Of a stretch of DNA of 64,000 nucleotides, positions 38,539-47,347 are shown one piece after another; position 1 is the first letter of the stretch; every line of letters begins with the position of its first letter. The stretch comes from Sphingomonas sp. PL-96 (GTDB lineage: Bacteria; Pseudomonadota; Alphaproteobacteria; Sphingomonadales; Sphingomonadaceae), in the NCBI RefSeq assembly GCF_020707215.1, contig NZ_JAJFET010000007.1:1-64000 (forward strand). The letters are read 5' to 3'. A program made the translations under genes and the position numbers. Under the pieces are notes generated by a model that saw nothing but the letters and a program-made list of their open reading frames with translations, was not told the origin of the DNA and did no database searches.

Positions 38539-39417
38539 ATGACCGATACCCGAGTCCCGTCGCGCGTGTTTCGCGACGCCAAGCGCGAAGCGGAAAGTGC
38601 TCGCACCCAGGTTTCCACGCCGCAGACCGAGCATCCCTCCTACCGCCTCGCATTCCAGGACATGGACTTCCTGCTGCGCGAGGACCTGCGTCCCGTACGC
38701 TTCCAGCTCGAACTGCTGAAGCCGGAACTGGTGTTCGACGCGGCCAACATCGCCTCCACCTTCGTGATCTACGGTTCGGCGCGTATCCCCGAGCCTAGCA
38801 AGGCCGGGGCGCTGCTCGACCTCGCCCAGGACGATCGCGCCAAGCGCATCGCCGAGCGGCTGATCGCCAAGTCCAAATATTATGACGTCGCCCGCGAGCT
38901 CGCCGGTCTCGCCAGCAACTTCCCGCTGGCCGAGGACGGCAAGCGCCACTTCGTGGTGTGCTCGGGCGGTGGGCCGTCGATCATGGAAGCGGCGAACCGC
39001 GGTGCGACCGAAGCCGGCGCCGAGTCGGTGGGCCTGAACATCGTGTTGCCGCACGAGCAGGCGCCGAACCCGTACGTCACCCCGTCGCTGTCGATGCAGT
39101 TCCATTATTTTGCGCTGCGCAAGATGCACTTCCTGCTGCGCGCCCGCGCCGTGGCGGTGTTTCCGGGCGGCTTCGGCACCTTTGACGAGAGCTTCGAGCT
39201 GCTGACGCTGATCCAGACCGGCAAGATCGAGCCGATCCCGGTGCTGTTCTACGGCCGCGAATTCTGGGAGCGCGTCATCAACCTGGAGGCGCTGTGCGAC
39301 GAAGGCGTGATTTCGCCGCGGGACCTGGACCTCATCACCTTCTGCGAAACCGCGGAAGAGGGTTGGGACGCGGTCAAGGCGTTCTACAAGGCCCGCGGCG
39401 ACGAACTGCCGATGTAA
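38539..39417 (+). CDS. LOG-family (TIGR00730) nucleotide phosphoribohydrolase-like protein
   Basis: Protein of 292 residues in the LOG family, whose characterised members hydrolyse cytokinin ribotides or other nucleoside monophosphates to the base and ribose phosphate. Motifs are CSGGGPSIMEAANRGA (residues 141-156) and PGGFGTFDE (209-217), which carry the catalytic Glu and phosphate-binding loop. The N-terminal 65 residues are an extra helical segment found in the longer bacterial form. CAGGAAG precedes the ATG with good spacing. Upstream in-frame sequence overlaps repeats and is not used. Substrate is unknown. In bacteria, nucleotide turnover is a common suggestion. Confidence 0.88.
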   Translation: MTDTRVPSRVFRDAKREAESARTQVSTPQTEHPSYRLAFQDMDFLLREDLRPVRFQLELLKPELVFDAANIASTFVIYGSARIPEPSKAGALLDLAQDDRAKRIAERLIAKSKYYDVARELAGLASNFPLAEDGKRHFVVCSGGGPSIMEAANRGATEAGAESVGLNIVLPHEQAPNPYVTPSLSMQFHYFALRKMHFLLRARAVAVFPGGFGTFDESFELLTLIQTGKIEPIPVLFYGREFWERVINLEALCDEGVISPRDLDLITFCETAEEGWDAVKAFYKARGDELPM

Positions 39418-39439
39418 ACGGAACGCCGTAGTTCAACGG

Positions 39440-39463
39440 GTGCTCCTGCACAGGCAGGAGCAC
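39440..39463. repeat. Palindromic repeat family C, copy 3
   Basis: Family C arms GCTCCTGC and GCAGGAGC around ACAG, extended by one more GT/AC pair on each side. It lies between the convergent LOG-family and SDHAF4 genes and could terminate either transcript. Confidence 0.85.
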
Positions 39464-39482
39464 CATGCCTCCAACCCGGAGG

Positions 39483-39644
39483 TCAGAAGTCCACGGCGAC
39501 GCCCTTCAGCTCCCAGTCGCCATAGCGCACCGGATTGTTGCCGAGCGGGTCGTCGGTCGGCGGCACCACCGGCTCGGGCGTGGGCACCGGCGGACTTTCC
39601 GAAAGATGCTCGGGTGGCTTCACGTGGGGCGGTCGCTGGCCCAT
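39483..39644 (-). CDS. SDHAF4-type succinate dehydrogenase assembly factor (DUF1674)
   Basis: Tiny 53-residue protein ending in DPLGNNPVRYGDWELKGVAVDF (in part), the hallmark of DUF1674, homologous to mitochondrial SDHAF4/Sdh8. In eukaryotes this factor binds flavinylated SdhA and protects it from oxidation before complex II assembly. The N-terminus is Pro-rich and poorly conserved. The ATG at 39644 has GGAGAG four bases upstream. It is encoded about 38 kb from sdhB and divergently from rsmB. Role in this organism is inferred from family knowledge. Confidence 0.85.
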   Translation of the reverse strand: MGQRPPHVKPPEHLSESPPVPTPEPVVPPTDDPLGNNPVRYGDWELKGVAVDF

Positions 39645-39750
39645 GGGACTCTCCGATGATGATTCAGCCCCCACATTGGCGGCGAAAGGCTCGGGATCAA
39701 GTGAACGACAGCAACACCATGCGGCAGCGCGCACCCGGACGGCGGCACTG

Positions 39751-41016
39751 ATGGCGCGGCCCCAGCTTGCGCCCGAACCGCCCGGCGTTCCCGCCCGGCG
39801 CGCCGCGCTCCGCCTGCTCGACGCGGTGCTGCGCCGCGGTCTGGCGCTCGAAGCCGCACTCGACCGTGCCACCGCCGAGCTCGACCGGCGGGAGGATCGC
39901 GGCCTGGTCCATGCCATCGTCAGCGAGGCGCTGCGCCGGCTCCCCGACCTCGACGCGCTGATCGACTCGGCCACCGCCCGACCGCTGCCCGAAGATGCCA
40001 AGGCGCGCTTTGCGTTGCGCATCGCGCTCGTTCAGGCGCTGGCGCTCGGCACGCCGCCGCATGCCGCGATCGCAACCGTGCTGCCGCTGGTCGACGGCGG
40101 TCCGCGCAAGCTGGTGCATGGCGTGTTCGGCACGCTGATGCGCCGGAACGCGGCGCTGCCTGACCTTCCCGAACTGCCCGCCGCCGTCTGGCTGCGCTGG
40201 CAAGCCGCCTGGGGCGAGGACGTTGCCGAGGCCGCCCGCGTCGCCATCGCCGCGCCGCCCCCGATCGACCTCAGCCTGCGCGGCGACACGACCGCCGCAG
40301 AGGGCACGACCCTGCTGCCGCGCCACCGCCGCCTGCCAGCCTTCGCAACCGTGCCCGAGCTTCCCGGCTTTGCCGAGGGCGAATGGTGGGTGCAGGATCT
40401 CGCCGCCTCGCTGCCGGCGCGGCTGATCGGCGACGGGCCGGGCACCGCGCTCGATCTGTGCGCGGCGCCCGGCGGCAAGACGCTGCAGCTCGCCGCCGCC
40501 GGCTGGGACGTGACCGCACTCGACGTTTCCGAGAAGCGACTCGCGCGCCTGTCGGAGAATCTGGAGCGCACCGGACTGTCCGCCAGGGTCGTCGCCGCCG
40601 ACGCGCTGCGCTGGAAGCCGGACGCAGCCGTCGACGCGCTGCTGCTCGATGCGCCGTGCAGCGCGACCGGCATCTTCCGCCGCCACCCGGACGTGCTCCA
40701 TCGCGTCCGCCCGGCGGTGATCGCCGAGGCCGCCGAGCTGCAGGCGCAACTGCTCGCGCGCGTCGCCGACTGGGTGAAGCCCGGCGGGCGGCTGGTCTAC
40801 GCCACCTGCTCGCTGGAGCGCGCCGAAGGCGAGGCGCAGGTCGAACGCTTCCTCGCCGACCGCGGCGATTATCGTCTGGTGCCGGTCGCGCCCGAGCTGC
40901 TGCCGGAGGGCATCGCGCCCGATCCGAAGGGCTGGGTGCGCACCTTGCCTGGGATGCTTGCCGAACAGGGCGGCTTGGACGGCTTTTTCATCGCGCGGCT
41001 CGATCGGGTGGGCTGA
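39751..41016 (+). CDS. rsmB: 16S rRNA m5C methyltransferase RsmB
   Basis: RsmB/Sun-type 16S rRNA cytosine-C5 methyltransferase, 421 residues. The N-terminal NusB-like domain spans about residues 15-140 ([32 protein letters not shown]). The methyltransferase domain has the SAM motif [17 protein letters not shown] and two active cysteines in [17 protein letters not shown] and [12 protein letters not shown]. Start ATG 39751 overlaps the end of a short upstream reading frame as TGATG. Longer in-frame extensions run antisense to the SDHAF4 gene and are not used. Repeats follow before rpe. Confidence 0.93.
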   Translation: MARPQLAPEPPGVPARRAALRLLDAVLRRGLALEAALDRATAELDRREDRGLVHAIVSEALRRLPDLDALIDSATARPLPEDAKARFALRIALVQALALGTPPHAAIATVLPLVDGGPRKLVHGVFGTLMRRNAALPDLPELPAAVWLRWQAAWGEDVAEAARVAIAAPPPIDLSLRGDTTAAEGTTLLPRHRRLPAFATVPELPGFAEGEWWVQDLAASLPARLIGDGPGTALDLCAAPGGKTLQLAAAGWDVTALDVSEKRLARLSENLERTGLSARVVAADALRWKPDAAVDALLLDAPCSATGIFRRHPDVLHRVRPAVIAEAAELQAQLLARVADWVKPGGRLVYATCSLERAEGEAQVERFLADRGDYRLVPVAPELLPEGIAPDPKGWVRTLPGMLAEQGGLDGFFIARLDRVG

Positions 41017-41038
41017 GCGGGCGCTTTCGCGTTCTTCT

Positions 41039-41070
41039 GTACCCCGGTGAACGCCGGGGCCCAGGTGCCC
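41039..41070. repeat. Palindromic repeat family A, copy 6 (direct, diverged)
   Basis: GTACCCCGGTGAACGCCGGG continuing GCCCAGGTG resembles copy 1 with changes in core and flank. It forms an inverted pair with copy 7 in the rsmB-rpe gap. Confidence 0.8.
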
Positions 41071-41084
41071 AATCGGACACCACC

Positions 41085-41117
41085 CCAACTGTGCCCCGAC
41101 CCCCGCCGGGGCACAAC
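41085..41117. repeat. Palindromic repeat family A, copy 7 (inverted, diverged)
   Basis: CCAACTGTGCCCCGACCCCC continuing GCCGGGGCACAACG is the reverse-oriented partner of copy 6. The spacing (pair span about 79 bases) is similar to the sucB-lpdA pair. Confidence 0.8.
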
Positions 41118-41222
41118 GAGTGTGCAGAGGGCCTCCGCCGCGACAGCCCGCCCCCGGAAATCGCCAGCCGCCACCCGCACCCGGTTGCGGGCGGGGGCTG
41201 CCATGCTAGAGGTCGCTCGATC

Positions 41223-41885
41223 ATGAGCAGACCCGTCCGCATCGCCCCCTCGATCCTTTCCGCCGACTTCGCCCGCCTGGGCGAGGAGGTGCGCGCGATC
41301 GACGCCGCCGGCGCGGACTGGATCCATGTCGATGTGATGGACGGGCATTTCGTGCCCAACCTCACCATCGGGCCGATGGTGGTGAAGGCGCTGCGCCAGC
41401 ACAGCGCCAAGCCCTTTGACGTCCACCTGATGATCGCGCCCGCCGATCCGCTGCTCCAGCCCTTTGCCGAGGCCGGCGCCGACATCATCTCGGTCCATCC
41501 CGAGGCCGGGCCCCACCTCCACCGCTCGCTTCAGGCGATCAAGGCGCTCGGCAAGCGCGCGGGCGTGGTGCTGAACCCCGCCACCCCGGTCGAGATGGTC
41601 GACCCGGTGCTCGACCTGGTTGACCTCATCATGGTGATGAGCGTCAATCCGGGCTTTGGCGGACAGAAATTCCTGTCGAGCCAGCTCGCGAAGATCGCGG
41701 CACTGCGCCAGCGGATCGATTCCACCGGCCGCGATATCGACCTGGAGGTCGACGGCGGCATCGACCGGGTGACCGCGCCGCTCGCGGTCGAGGCGGGCGC
41801 CAATGTGCTGGTCGCCGGCACCGCCACCTTCACCGGGGGGCCTGCCGCCTATGCCGACAACATCCGGGCGCTGAAAGGCGCGTGA
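41223..41885 (+). CDS. rpe: Ribulose-phosphate 3-epimerase
   Basis: Pentose-phosphate pathway enzyme interconverting ribulose-5-phosphate and xylulose-5-phosphate, 220 residues. TIM-barrel motifs are complete: [57 protein letters not shown] and [13 protein letters not shown]. Length is standard. It starts at [12 protein letters not shown]. Upstream frame reading belongs to an rsmB shadow. Its stop overlaps the GTG start of the heparinase-family gene by four bases, so the two are co-translated. Confidence 0.96.
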   Translation: MSRPVRIAPSILSADFARLGEEVRAIDAAGADWIHVDVMDGHFVPNLTIGPMVVKALRQHSAKPFDVHLMIAPADPLLQPFAEAGADIISVHPEAGPHLHRSLQAIKALGKRAGVVLNPATPVEMVDPVLDLVDLIMVMSVNPGFGGQKFLSSQLAKIAALRQRIDSTGRDIDLEVDGGIDRVTAPLAVEAGANVLVAGTATFTGGPAAYADNIRALKGA

Positions 41886-43633
41886 CCGACCCGCTTCCCG
41901 AGGACACCGCGCCCGACGGGATCGAAGCGGGCAAGCGGCTCATCCGCCAGAGCGGTGGCAAGGGGCTGTCGCTGGCGGAGCGGCTGTCCGAACGGCTCGA
42001 GCGGCTGACCTGGCGCACTCCGTTCCACGCGCTGCGCCTGCGCGGCAAGCATCCGCTGAAACTGATCGCGGTCGCGGACGACCCGTTTTTCGGCGAAGTC
42101 GAGCGCGGCCATGCGCTGCTCGACGGCGTGGTGCTGTTCCGGGGCGAGGCGGTGCCGATCGCCGCGCTGTCGCTGCCGCGCCCAAGCTTTTCCACGCCGT
42201 TTGCCGAATATCTCCACAGCTTCGCCTGGCTGCGCGACCTGTCGAGCGTCGCCACCCGCGCCACCGCTGCACCGATTGCCGAAGCCATCATGCGCCAGTG
42301 GCTGGCGGCGCATGAAACCAGGGTCTCCGACCCGGCCTGGCGCGCGGACCTGTGGGGCCGGCGCCTGCTGTTCTGGACCGCGCATGCACCGCTGATCCTG
42401 TCCAGCACCGACCTCGTCTATCGCTCCAAGGTGCTGCACGCGCTCGCGCGTGGTGCCCGTCACCTCGACAACAGCGCCGCCAAGGTTGCCGCCGGCGTGC
42501 CGCGGGTTGCCGCCTGGTGCGGCGTGGTCGCGGCCGGGCTGATGATCCCGGGCGGCGACCCGCGCCGCGTGTTCGGAGAGGCCGGGCTTGCCCGCGCGCT
42601 GGGCACGGCGGTGTTCGAGGACGGCGGCACGCTTGGCCGCTCGCCCGCCGACCAGCTCGACCTGATCCAGCTGCTCACCATGTTGCGCGAGACCTATGCC
42701 GCGCGGCGCATGGAGGCGCCCGACATGCTCGGCGACACGCTGACGCGGCTGGTGGCGGCGCTGCTGGGCGTCTGCCACTCGGATGGGGGTCTGGGCAGCT
42801 GGCAGGGATCGGTGCCGATCCCGGGCGAGCGCATCGAGCAGATCGTCGAGGCGACCGGCGTGCGCACGCGTCCCTTACGCCAGGCGCGCGACTGGGGCTA
42901 TCAGCGCCTGTCGGCCGGCAAGACGGTGGTGGTGCTCGATGCCGCCCCGCCGCCTGCGAACCGCCAGGCGACCGGCGGCTGCGCCTCCACCCTCGCCTTT
43001 GAGCTTTCCGACGCCGGGCAGCGCATCGTCGTCAACTGCGGCGGCGCCAATGGTGCGCTGCTGACGTTGCCGCCCGGCCTCGCCCCGGCGCTGCGCACCA
43101 CTGCTGCACATTCCACGCTGGTGCTGGGCGACTCCAACTCGACCGCGATCCATGCCGATGGCGCGCTGGGCCGTGGTGTCGGCGAAGTCGAGCTCAGCCG
43201 CCAGGAAACCGACGAACTCAGCCGCATCGAGGCGAGCCACGACGGCTATGTCCGCCGCCTGGGGCTCATCCATCGCCGCTGCATCACTTTGTCCACCGAC
43301 GGCCGCGACCTGGTGGGCGAGGATACGCTGCTCGCCGCGTCCGCGCGCGGCGGCAGCGGCGGCAAGCACGGCGACGTGGGCTTTGCCATCCGCTTCCACC
43401 TGGGGCTCGGCGTTGAGGTCGCGCCGACCGCCGATGGCCTCGCCGCCTTTCTCCGCCTGCCCGACGGGCGTGCGGTCTGGCAGTTCCGCTGCCGCGGCGC
43501 TGCGCTCGCCGTCGAGGACAGCCTGTGGATCGACGGCGAGGGGCAGCCGCACGGCACCCGCCAGCTGGTGCTGACCGGCGTGGCCCAGCCCGGCGGTGTT
43601 GGTGTCGGCTGGCGATTCCACCGGGCGCGGTAG
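41882..43633 (+). CDS. Heparinase II/III family protein
   Basis: 583-residue protein of the heparinase II/III type. The N-terminal alpha/alpha-toroid half holds [34 protein letters not shown] and [20 protein letters not shown]. The C-terminal beta-sandwich half begins near residue 330 and includes [47 protein letters not shown] and FAIRFHLG. No signal peptide is seen. Characterised relatives cleave uronic-acid polysaccharides, but the cytoplasmic alphaproteobacterial group next to purH has no assigned reaction. The GTG start is fused to the rpe stop as GTGA. purH follows after a 197-base gap with a family B element. Confidence 0.88.
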   Translation: MTDPLPEDTAPDGIEAGKRLIRQSGGKGLSLAERLSERLERLTWRTPFHALRLRGKHPLKLIAVADDPFFGEVERGHALLDGVVLFRGEAVPIAALSLPRPSFSTPFAEYLHSFAWLRDLSSVATRATAAPIAEAIMRQWLAAHETRVSDPAWRADLWGRRLLFWTAHAPLILSSTDLVYRSKVLHALARGARHLDNSAAKVAAGVPRVAAWCGVVAAGLMIPGGDPRRVFGEAGLARALGTAVFEDGGTLGRSPADQLDLIQLLTMLRETYAARRMEAPDMLGDTLTRLVAALLGVCHSDGGLGSWQGSVPIPGERIEQIVEATGVRTRPLRQARDWGYQRLSAGKTVVVLDAAPPPANRQATGGCASTLAFELSDAGQRIVVNCGGANGALLTLPPGLAPALRTTAAHSTLVLGDSNSTAIHADGALGRGVGEVELSRQETDELSRIEASHDGYVRRLGLIHRRCITLSTDGRDLVGEDTLLAASARGGSGGKHGDVGFAIRFHLGLGVEVAPTADGLAAFLRLPDGRAVWQFRCRGAALAVEDSLWIDGEGQPHGTRQLVLTGVAQPGGVGVGWRFHRAR

Positions 43634-43663
43634 GCGGGCGGCCTCCCCCAACCCCCTCTCTGG

Positions 43664-43754
43664 TGAGTAGCGGCTGAGGTTGTCGAAGTCTCGTATCGAA
43701 GCACTCCGAGCCGTCCTTCGATACGCCGTTTCGCCTCCGCTCAACGGCTACTCA
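43664..43754. repeat. Long inverted-repeat element family B, copy 2
   Basis: A 91-base element whose ends pair: TGAGTAGCGGCTGAG on the left and CTCAACGGCTACTCA on the right (two mismatches). Inner modules are GTATCGAAGCAC and CTTCGATACGCC. It can fold into one long hairpin. It lies in the heparinase-purH gap. Confidence 0.8.
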
Positions 43755-43830
43755 GGACAAACGGTCGGGTGAGCGGATCAGGAGCCCATCCCCCTTGCCT
43801 CCCCGGCGAATCGGGGCAAAGGAGCCGGCC

Positions 43831-45417
43831 ATGAACGTCACCGTCACGCGCGCGCTGCTCTCGGTCTCCGACAAGAGCGGCATCCTCGACCTCGCCCGGG
43901 CGCTCGACCGCCATGGGGTGGAACTGGTCTCCACCGGCGGCACCGCCAAGGCGATCCGCGAGGCGGGGCTTCCCGTCCGCGACATCTCCGACCTGACGGG
44001 CTTCCCGGAGATGATGGATGGCCGGGTGAAGACGCTGCACCCGGTGGTGCACGGCGGCCTGCTCGCGGTCCGCGACAATCCCGAGCATGTCGCCTCGATG
44101 ACCGAGCACGGCATCGGCCCGATCGACCTGGTGGTGGTGAACCTCTATCCCTTCGCGCAGACGGTGGCCAAGGGCGCCGACCGCGACGAGATCATCGAGA
44201 ACATCGACATCGGCGGCCCCTCGATGGTGCGCTCCGCCGCCAAGAACCATTCCCACGTCGCGATCGTCACCGATCCTGCCGACTATGCAGCACTGGTCGA
44301 GGAACTCGACGCCAACGCCGGCGCCACCAGCCTCGACACCCGCCGCCGCTTCGCCGCCAAGGCCTATGCCGCCACCGCCGCTTATGACTCGGCGATCGCG
44401 GGCTGGTTCGCCAGCGTCGATCAGGGCGAGACCCTGCCCCAGACGCTGCCGCTCGCCTTCACCCGCGCCGACACGCTGCGCTATGGCGAGAACCCGCACC
44501 AGACCGCGGCGCTCTACCTGCCCAACACCGGCGCCACCCGCGGCATTGCCCAGGGCCAGCAGCTCCAGGGCAAGGAGTTGAGCTACAACAACTACAACGA
44601 CGCCGACGCTGCGCTCGAACTCGTCTCCGAGTTCCGCGACGGCCCGCCGACCGTCGTCATCGTCAAGCACGCCAACCCCTGCGGCGTCGCCACCGGTGAA
44701 ACGCTGCTGGAGGCCTATCAGGCGGCCCTCGCCTGCGACAGCGTCTCGGCGTTCGGCGGCATCATCGCGCTCAACCGCCCGCTCGACGGCGAGACCGCCC
44801 GCGCGATCAGCGGCATCTTTACCGAAGTGGTGTGCGCACCCGACGCGGACGAGGAAGCGCGCGCTGTCTTCGCCGCCAAGAAGAACCTGCGCCTGATCGT
44901 GACGGGCGAGCTGCCCGATCCGGCGCGCGGCGGCCTTGCGATCAAGTCGATCGCCGGCGGCCTGCTGGTCCAGTCGCGCGACAACGGCTTGCTGGCGGCC
45001 GAGGAACTGAAGGTCGTCACCAAGCGCGCACCGACCGAGCAGGAACTCGCCGACTGCCGCTTCGCCTGGACGGTCGCCAAGCACGTCAAGTCGAACGCCA
45101 TCGTCTATGCCAAGGACGGCAGCACCGCCGGCGTCGGCGCCGGGCAGATGAACCGCCTGGAGTCCGCCCGCATCGCCGCGTGGAAGGCCAAGGACGCTGC
45201 CGACAAGGCCGGTTGGGCCGAGCCGCGCACGATCGGCTCCGCCGTCGCATCCGACGCCTTCTTCCCATTTGCCGACGGCCTGCTTGCTGCGGTCGAAGCC
45301 GGCGCCACGGCGGTGATCCAGCCGGGCGGCTCGATCCGCGACGCAGAAGTGATCGCGGCGGCCGACGAAGCAGGGCTGGCGATGGTCTTCACCGGCATGC
45401 GCCATTTCCGCCACTGA
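43831..45417 (+). CDS. purH: Bifunctional AICAR transformylase/IMP cyclohydrolase
   Basis: Last two steps of IMP synthesis, 528 residues. The IMP cyclohydrolase domain (about 1-195) opens with [19 protein letters not shown] and has [16 protein letters not shown] and [16 protein letters not shown]. The AICAR transformylase domain contains [16 protein letters not shown], the motif [14 protein letters not shown] with the catalytic Lys-His, and [18 protein letters not shown] lies seven bases before the ATG at 43831. The frame opens 12 codons earlier without similarity. A very strong terminator follows. Confidence 0.97.
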   Translation: MNVTVTRALLSVSDKSGILDLARALDRHGVELVSTGGTAKAIREAGLPVRDISDLTGFPEMMDGRVKTLHPVVHGGLLAVRDNPEHVASMTEHGIGPIDLVVVNLYPFAQTVAKGADRDEIIENIDIGGPSMVRSAAKNHSHVAIVTDPADYAALVEELDANAGATSLDTRRRFAAKAYAATAAYDSAIAGWFASVDQGETLPQTLPLAFTRADTLRYGENPHQTAALYLPNTGATRGIAQGQQLQGKELSYNNYNDADAALELVSEFRDGPPTVVIVKHANPCGVATGETLLEAYQAALACDSVSAFGGIIALNRPLDGETARAISGIFTEVVCAPDADEEARAVFAAKKNLRLIVTGELPDPARGGLAIKSIAGGLLVQSRDNGLLAAEELKVVTKRAPTEQELADCRFAWTVAKHVKSNAIVYAKDGSTAGVGAGQMNRLESARIAAWKAKDAADKAGWAEPRTIGSAVASDAFFPFADGLLAAVEAGATAVIQPGGSIRDAEVIAAADEAGLAMVFTGMRHFRH

Positions 45418-45443
45418 GACGGCGCACCACCAGCACGCGAAAA

Positions 45444-45470
45444 GGGGCGCCCGCGGGCGCCCCTTTTTTT
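45444..45470 (+). terminator. Rho-independent terminator after purH
   Basis: GGGGCGCCC-GC-GGGCGCCCC is followed by seven T residues, 27 bases past the purH stop. The A-run on its left side could let it work in the other direction as well. Confidence 0.95.
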
Positions 45471-45528
45471 GTGTCCGCCGCCAGCAGGAACGCGGATCGC
45501 GCCGGAGCCGGGTGACCTCCAGTGGAGC

Positions 45529-45610
45529 CGTTCGTGCTGAGTAGGGGCTGAGCCTGGCGAAGACCCGTATCGAAGCACCGCCGGCAGTCCCTCAGTACGC
45601 CATTCGAGTG
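45529..45610. repeat. Long inverted-repeat element family B, copy 3
   Basis: CGTTCGTGCTGAGTAGGGGC continues to the module AAGACCCGTATCGAAGCACC, the same as in copy 4. The right arm (CTCAGTACGCC) is truncated or degraded, so it can no longer form the full hairpin. It lies after the flippase stop and the purH terminator. Confidence 0.75.
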
Positions 45611-45656
45611 CGCCTGATGGCACGGACGGACGGGTGTACCCGCCGTCGCCGCCCCC

Positions 45657-47189
45657 CTAGCTCTTGTGCTTCTCGGTCGGGATGGTCGCCGTTATGGGCG
45701 CCTTGTGGAACAGCGCGCGGTCGGCGGGGCCGAACGCCCAGCGCCACAGCACAAAACCATAGGCGAGCAGGATCGCTGGGATGCCGAACAGCATTTCCGC
45801 CCATTCCAGCCGCGGCGGCAGCAGCATGATCACCGAGCCCACGGCCGAACCCGCCGCGATCGCGACCACGAACGGCCGGCGGATCTCCGCCACCCGATGG
45901 TCCAGAATCCGGGCCAGCAGCCGCGACTTCAGCCAGGAACTGCAGGTGACCGAGATGGTGAGCGCCACCGCCGGTCCCGCCGCCTGCCATGGCTGCGGAA
46001 AGCCCAGCCAGCGCATCAGCAACACCAGCGCAAAGCTCAGCACCACCTGGAAGGCGAGCAGGCCGATCGACAACATCAGGTTGCGATGGCGCGCGACATA
46101 GACGAGCGCAGCCTCCGACACGGCGCCGGTCGAGGCGAGCACTTCGGCGACCAGCAGGAACGACAGTGCGCCCGCACCGCTCACGAACTGCGGCCCGACG
46201 ATGCCCATCACGCCTTCCGCCGGGATCGATCCCGCCAGCGCCAGCGCCGCCTGCGCCGCCATGATCCAGAAGCCGACCTGCAGCACCTGGCGCGCGACCG
46301 CCGCCTTGTCGCCCTCTGCCAGGCTCTTGGTGATGACCGGGCCGAGCACCGGGTCGAAGCTGGTCTTGAGCTTCTGCGGCAGTGAGGAGACCTGCTGCGC
46401 CATGTAGTAGACGCCGACGATCGCGGGCGGGAACAGCACGCCCAGGATGAAGCGATCGACGTTGCGCGATCCCCATTCCACCGCATCGGCACCGGCGAGC
46501 GGGATGTTCTGCTTGGCGAGCGCCAGCATCGGCCGCAGGTGCGGCGTCCAGCCGCGCGGCAGGCCATAGCTGCGCAGGAACGGCACCAGCGACGCGACCA
46601 GCGCCGCCGCCATCGACAGCACGTAGGACAGGATCAGCCCGTCGCGGGTCGAGACATAGGACAGCGCCCAGGCGGCGATCGAGATCGTCCAGGGTTCCAC
46701 CACCGCGCGCGCCGTGACCGCCGCCTTCACGTTCAGCCGGTAGGCGAGTGCCGCCAGGCTGACGTCCGACCAGGCGATCGCGAACACGATCAGCGGCAGC
46801 AGCCGTTCGAACCCGATGATCTGGCTGTTGGGATACATGATCTGCGGGAAGACGAAGAGCACCGCACTGGCGACCATCGACACGACGAATGCGACCACCA
46901 TCGCATCCCATACGACATGGACGTGCGGCCGGTCGGTCGAGGACAGTGCCTGCGCCAGCCCGCGCTTCAGCCCCAGTGTCGCGAGCAGCGCCGCAAGTTC
47001 GACCACCAGCACCGCAAGCGCGAACCGGCCTACGGTGTCCGGCCCATAGACCCGACCGGCGATGAACAGGAACGGCAGGCGCGCGAGCAGCCGCAGGACA
47101 AAGCCGAACACATTGGTGCGGCCCCCCTTGGCAAGCGCGGCGATGTCACCATCGGAAGAAGAAGTCGTCGGTCCGTCTGCGCGGTTCAT
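45657..47189 (-). CDS. Oligosaccharide flippase / Wzx-like polysaccharide transporter
   Basis: Integral membrane protein of 510 residues with about 12-14 predicted helices, in the MOP/MATE-like polysaccharide transporter superfamily (Wzx/RfbX-type). The N-terminus has FGFVLRLLARLPFLFIAGRVYGPDTVGRFALAVLV, quoted in part, the usual first two helices of the family. It would flip lipid-linked glycan units across the inner membrane. No neighbouring glycosyltransferase operon is present, so its glycan is unknown. It could serve the exopolysaccharide pathway suggested by the prs genes. The start at 47189 (MNRADGPTTSSSD) is chosen over an ATG 11 codons earlier because the hydrophilic lead-in fits either. 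Confidence 0.86.
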   Translation of the reverse strand: MNRADGPTTSSSDGDIAALAKGGRTNVFGFVLRLLARLPFLFIAGRVYGPDTVGRFALAVLVVELAALLATLGLKRGLAQALSSTDRPHVHVVWDAMVVAFVVSMVASAVLFVFPQIMYPNSQIIGFERLLPLIVFAIAWSDVSLAALAYRLNVKAAVTARAVVEPWTISIAAWALSYVSTRDGLILSYVLSMAAALVASLVPFLRSYGLPRGWTPHLRPMLALAKQNIPLAGADAVEWGSRNVDRFILGVLFPPAIVGVYYMAQQVSSLPQKLKTSFDPVLGPVITKSLAEGDKAAVARQVLQVGFWIMAAQAALALAGSIPAEGVMGIVGPQFVSGAGALSFLLVAEVLASTGAVSEAALVYVARHRNLMLSIGLLAFQVVLSFALVLLMRWLGFPQPWQAAGPAVALTISVTCSSWLKSRLLARILDHRVAEIRRPFVVAIAAGSAVGSVIMLLPPRLEWAEMLFGIPAILLAYGFVLWRWAFGPADRALFHKAPITATIPTEKHKS

Positions 47190-47280
47190 GCGCGCCCCAT
47201 AAGCAAGGGGAGCGCAACGCATAAGCCCTTGATGCAGAAAGACACCGCGCTGCGGCTTTCAGGTGACGGTCCCGGCGAAG

Positions 47281-47312
47281 TCCTGTGTTCCCGCGCACCC
47301 GGGAACACAGGA
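47281..47312. repeat. Palindromic repeat family D
   Basis: TCCTGTGTTCCC and GGGAACACAGGA form a perfect 12-bp stem around GCGCACCC, a probable variant of the GCGCAGGC core. It lies 35 bases after the polA stop and upstream of the flippase. It may also act as a transcript end. Confidence 0.75.
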
Positions 47313-47347
47313 TCCTACAGAACCGGAACGGCGATCCCAAAGGCGCC

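Noticed and set aside
39699-39752. Sixteen-codon frame starting GTG whose stop overlaps the rsmB ATG
   Set aside because: It could be a coupling leader peptide, but it has no good Shine-Dalgarno sequence and no regulatory structure, so it is not annotated as a gene.
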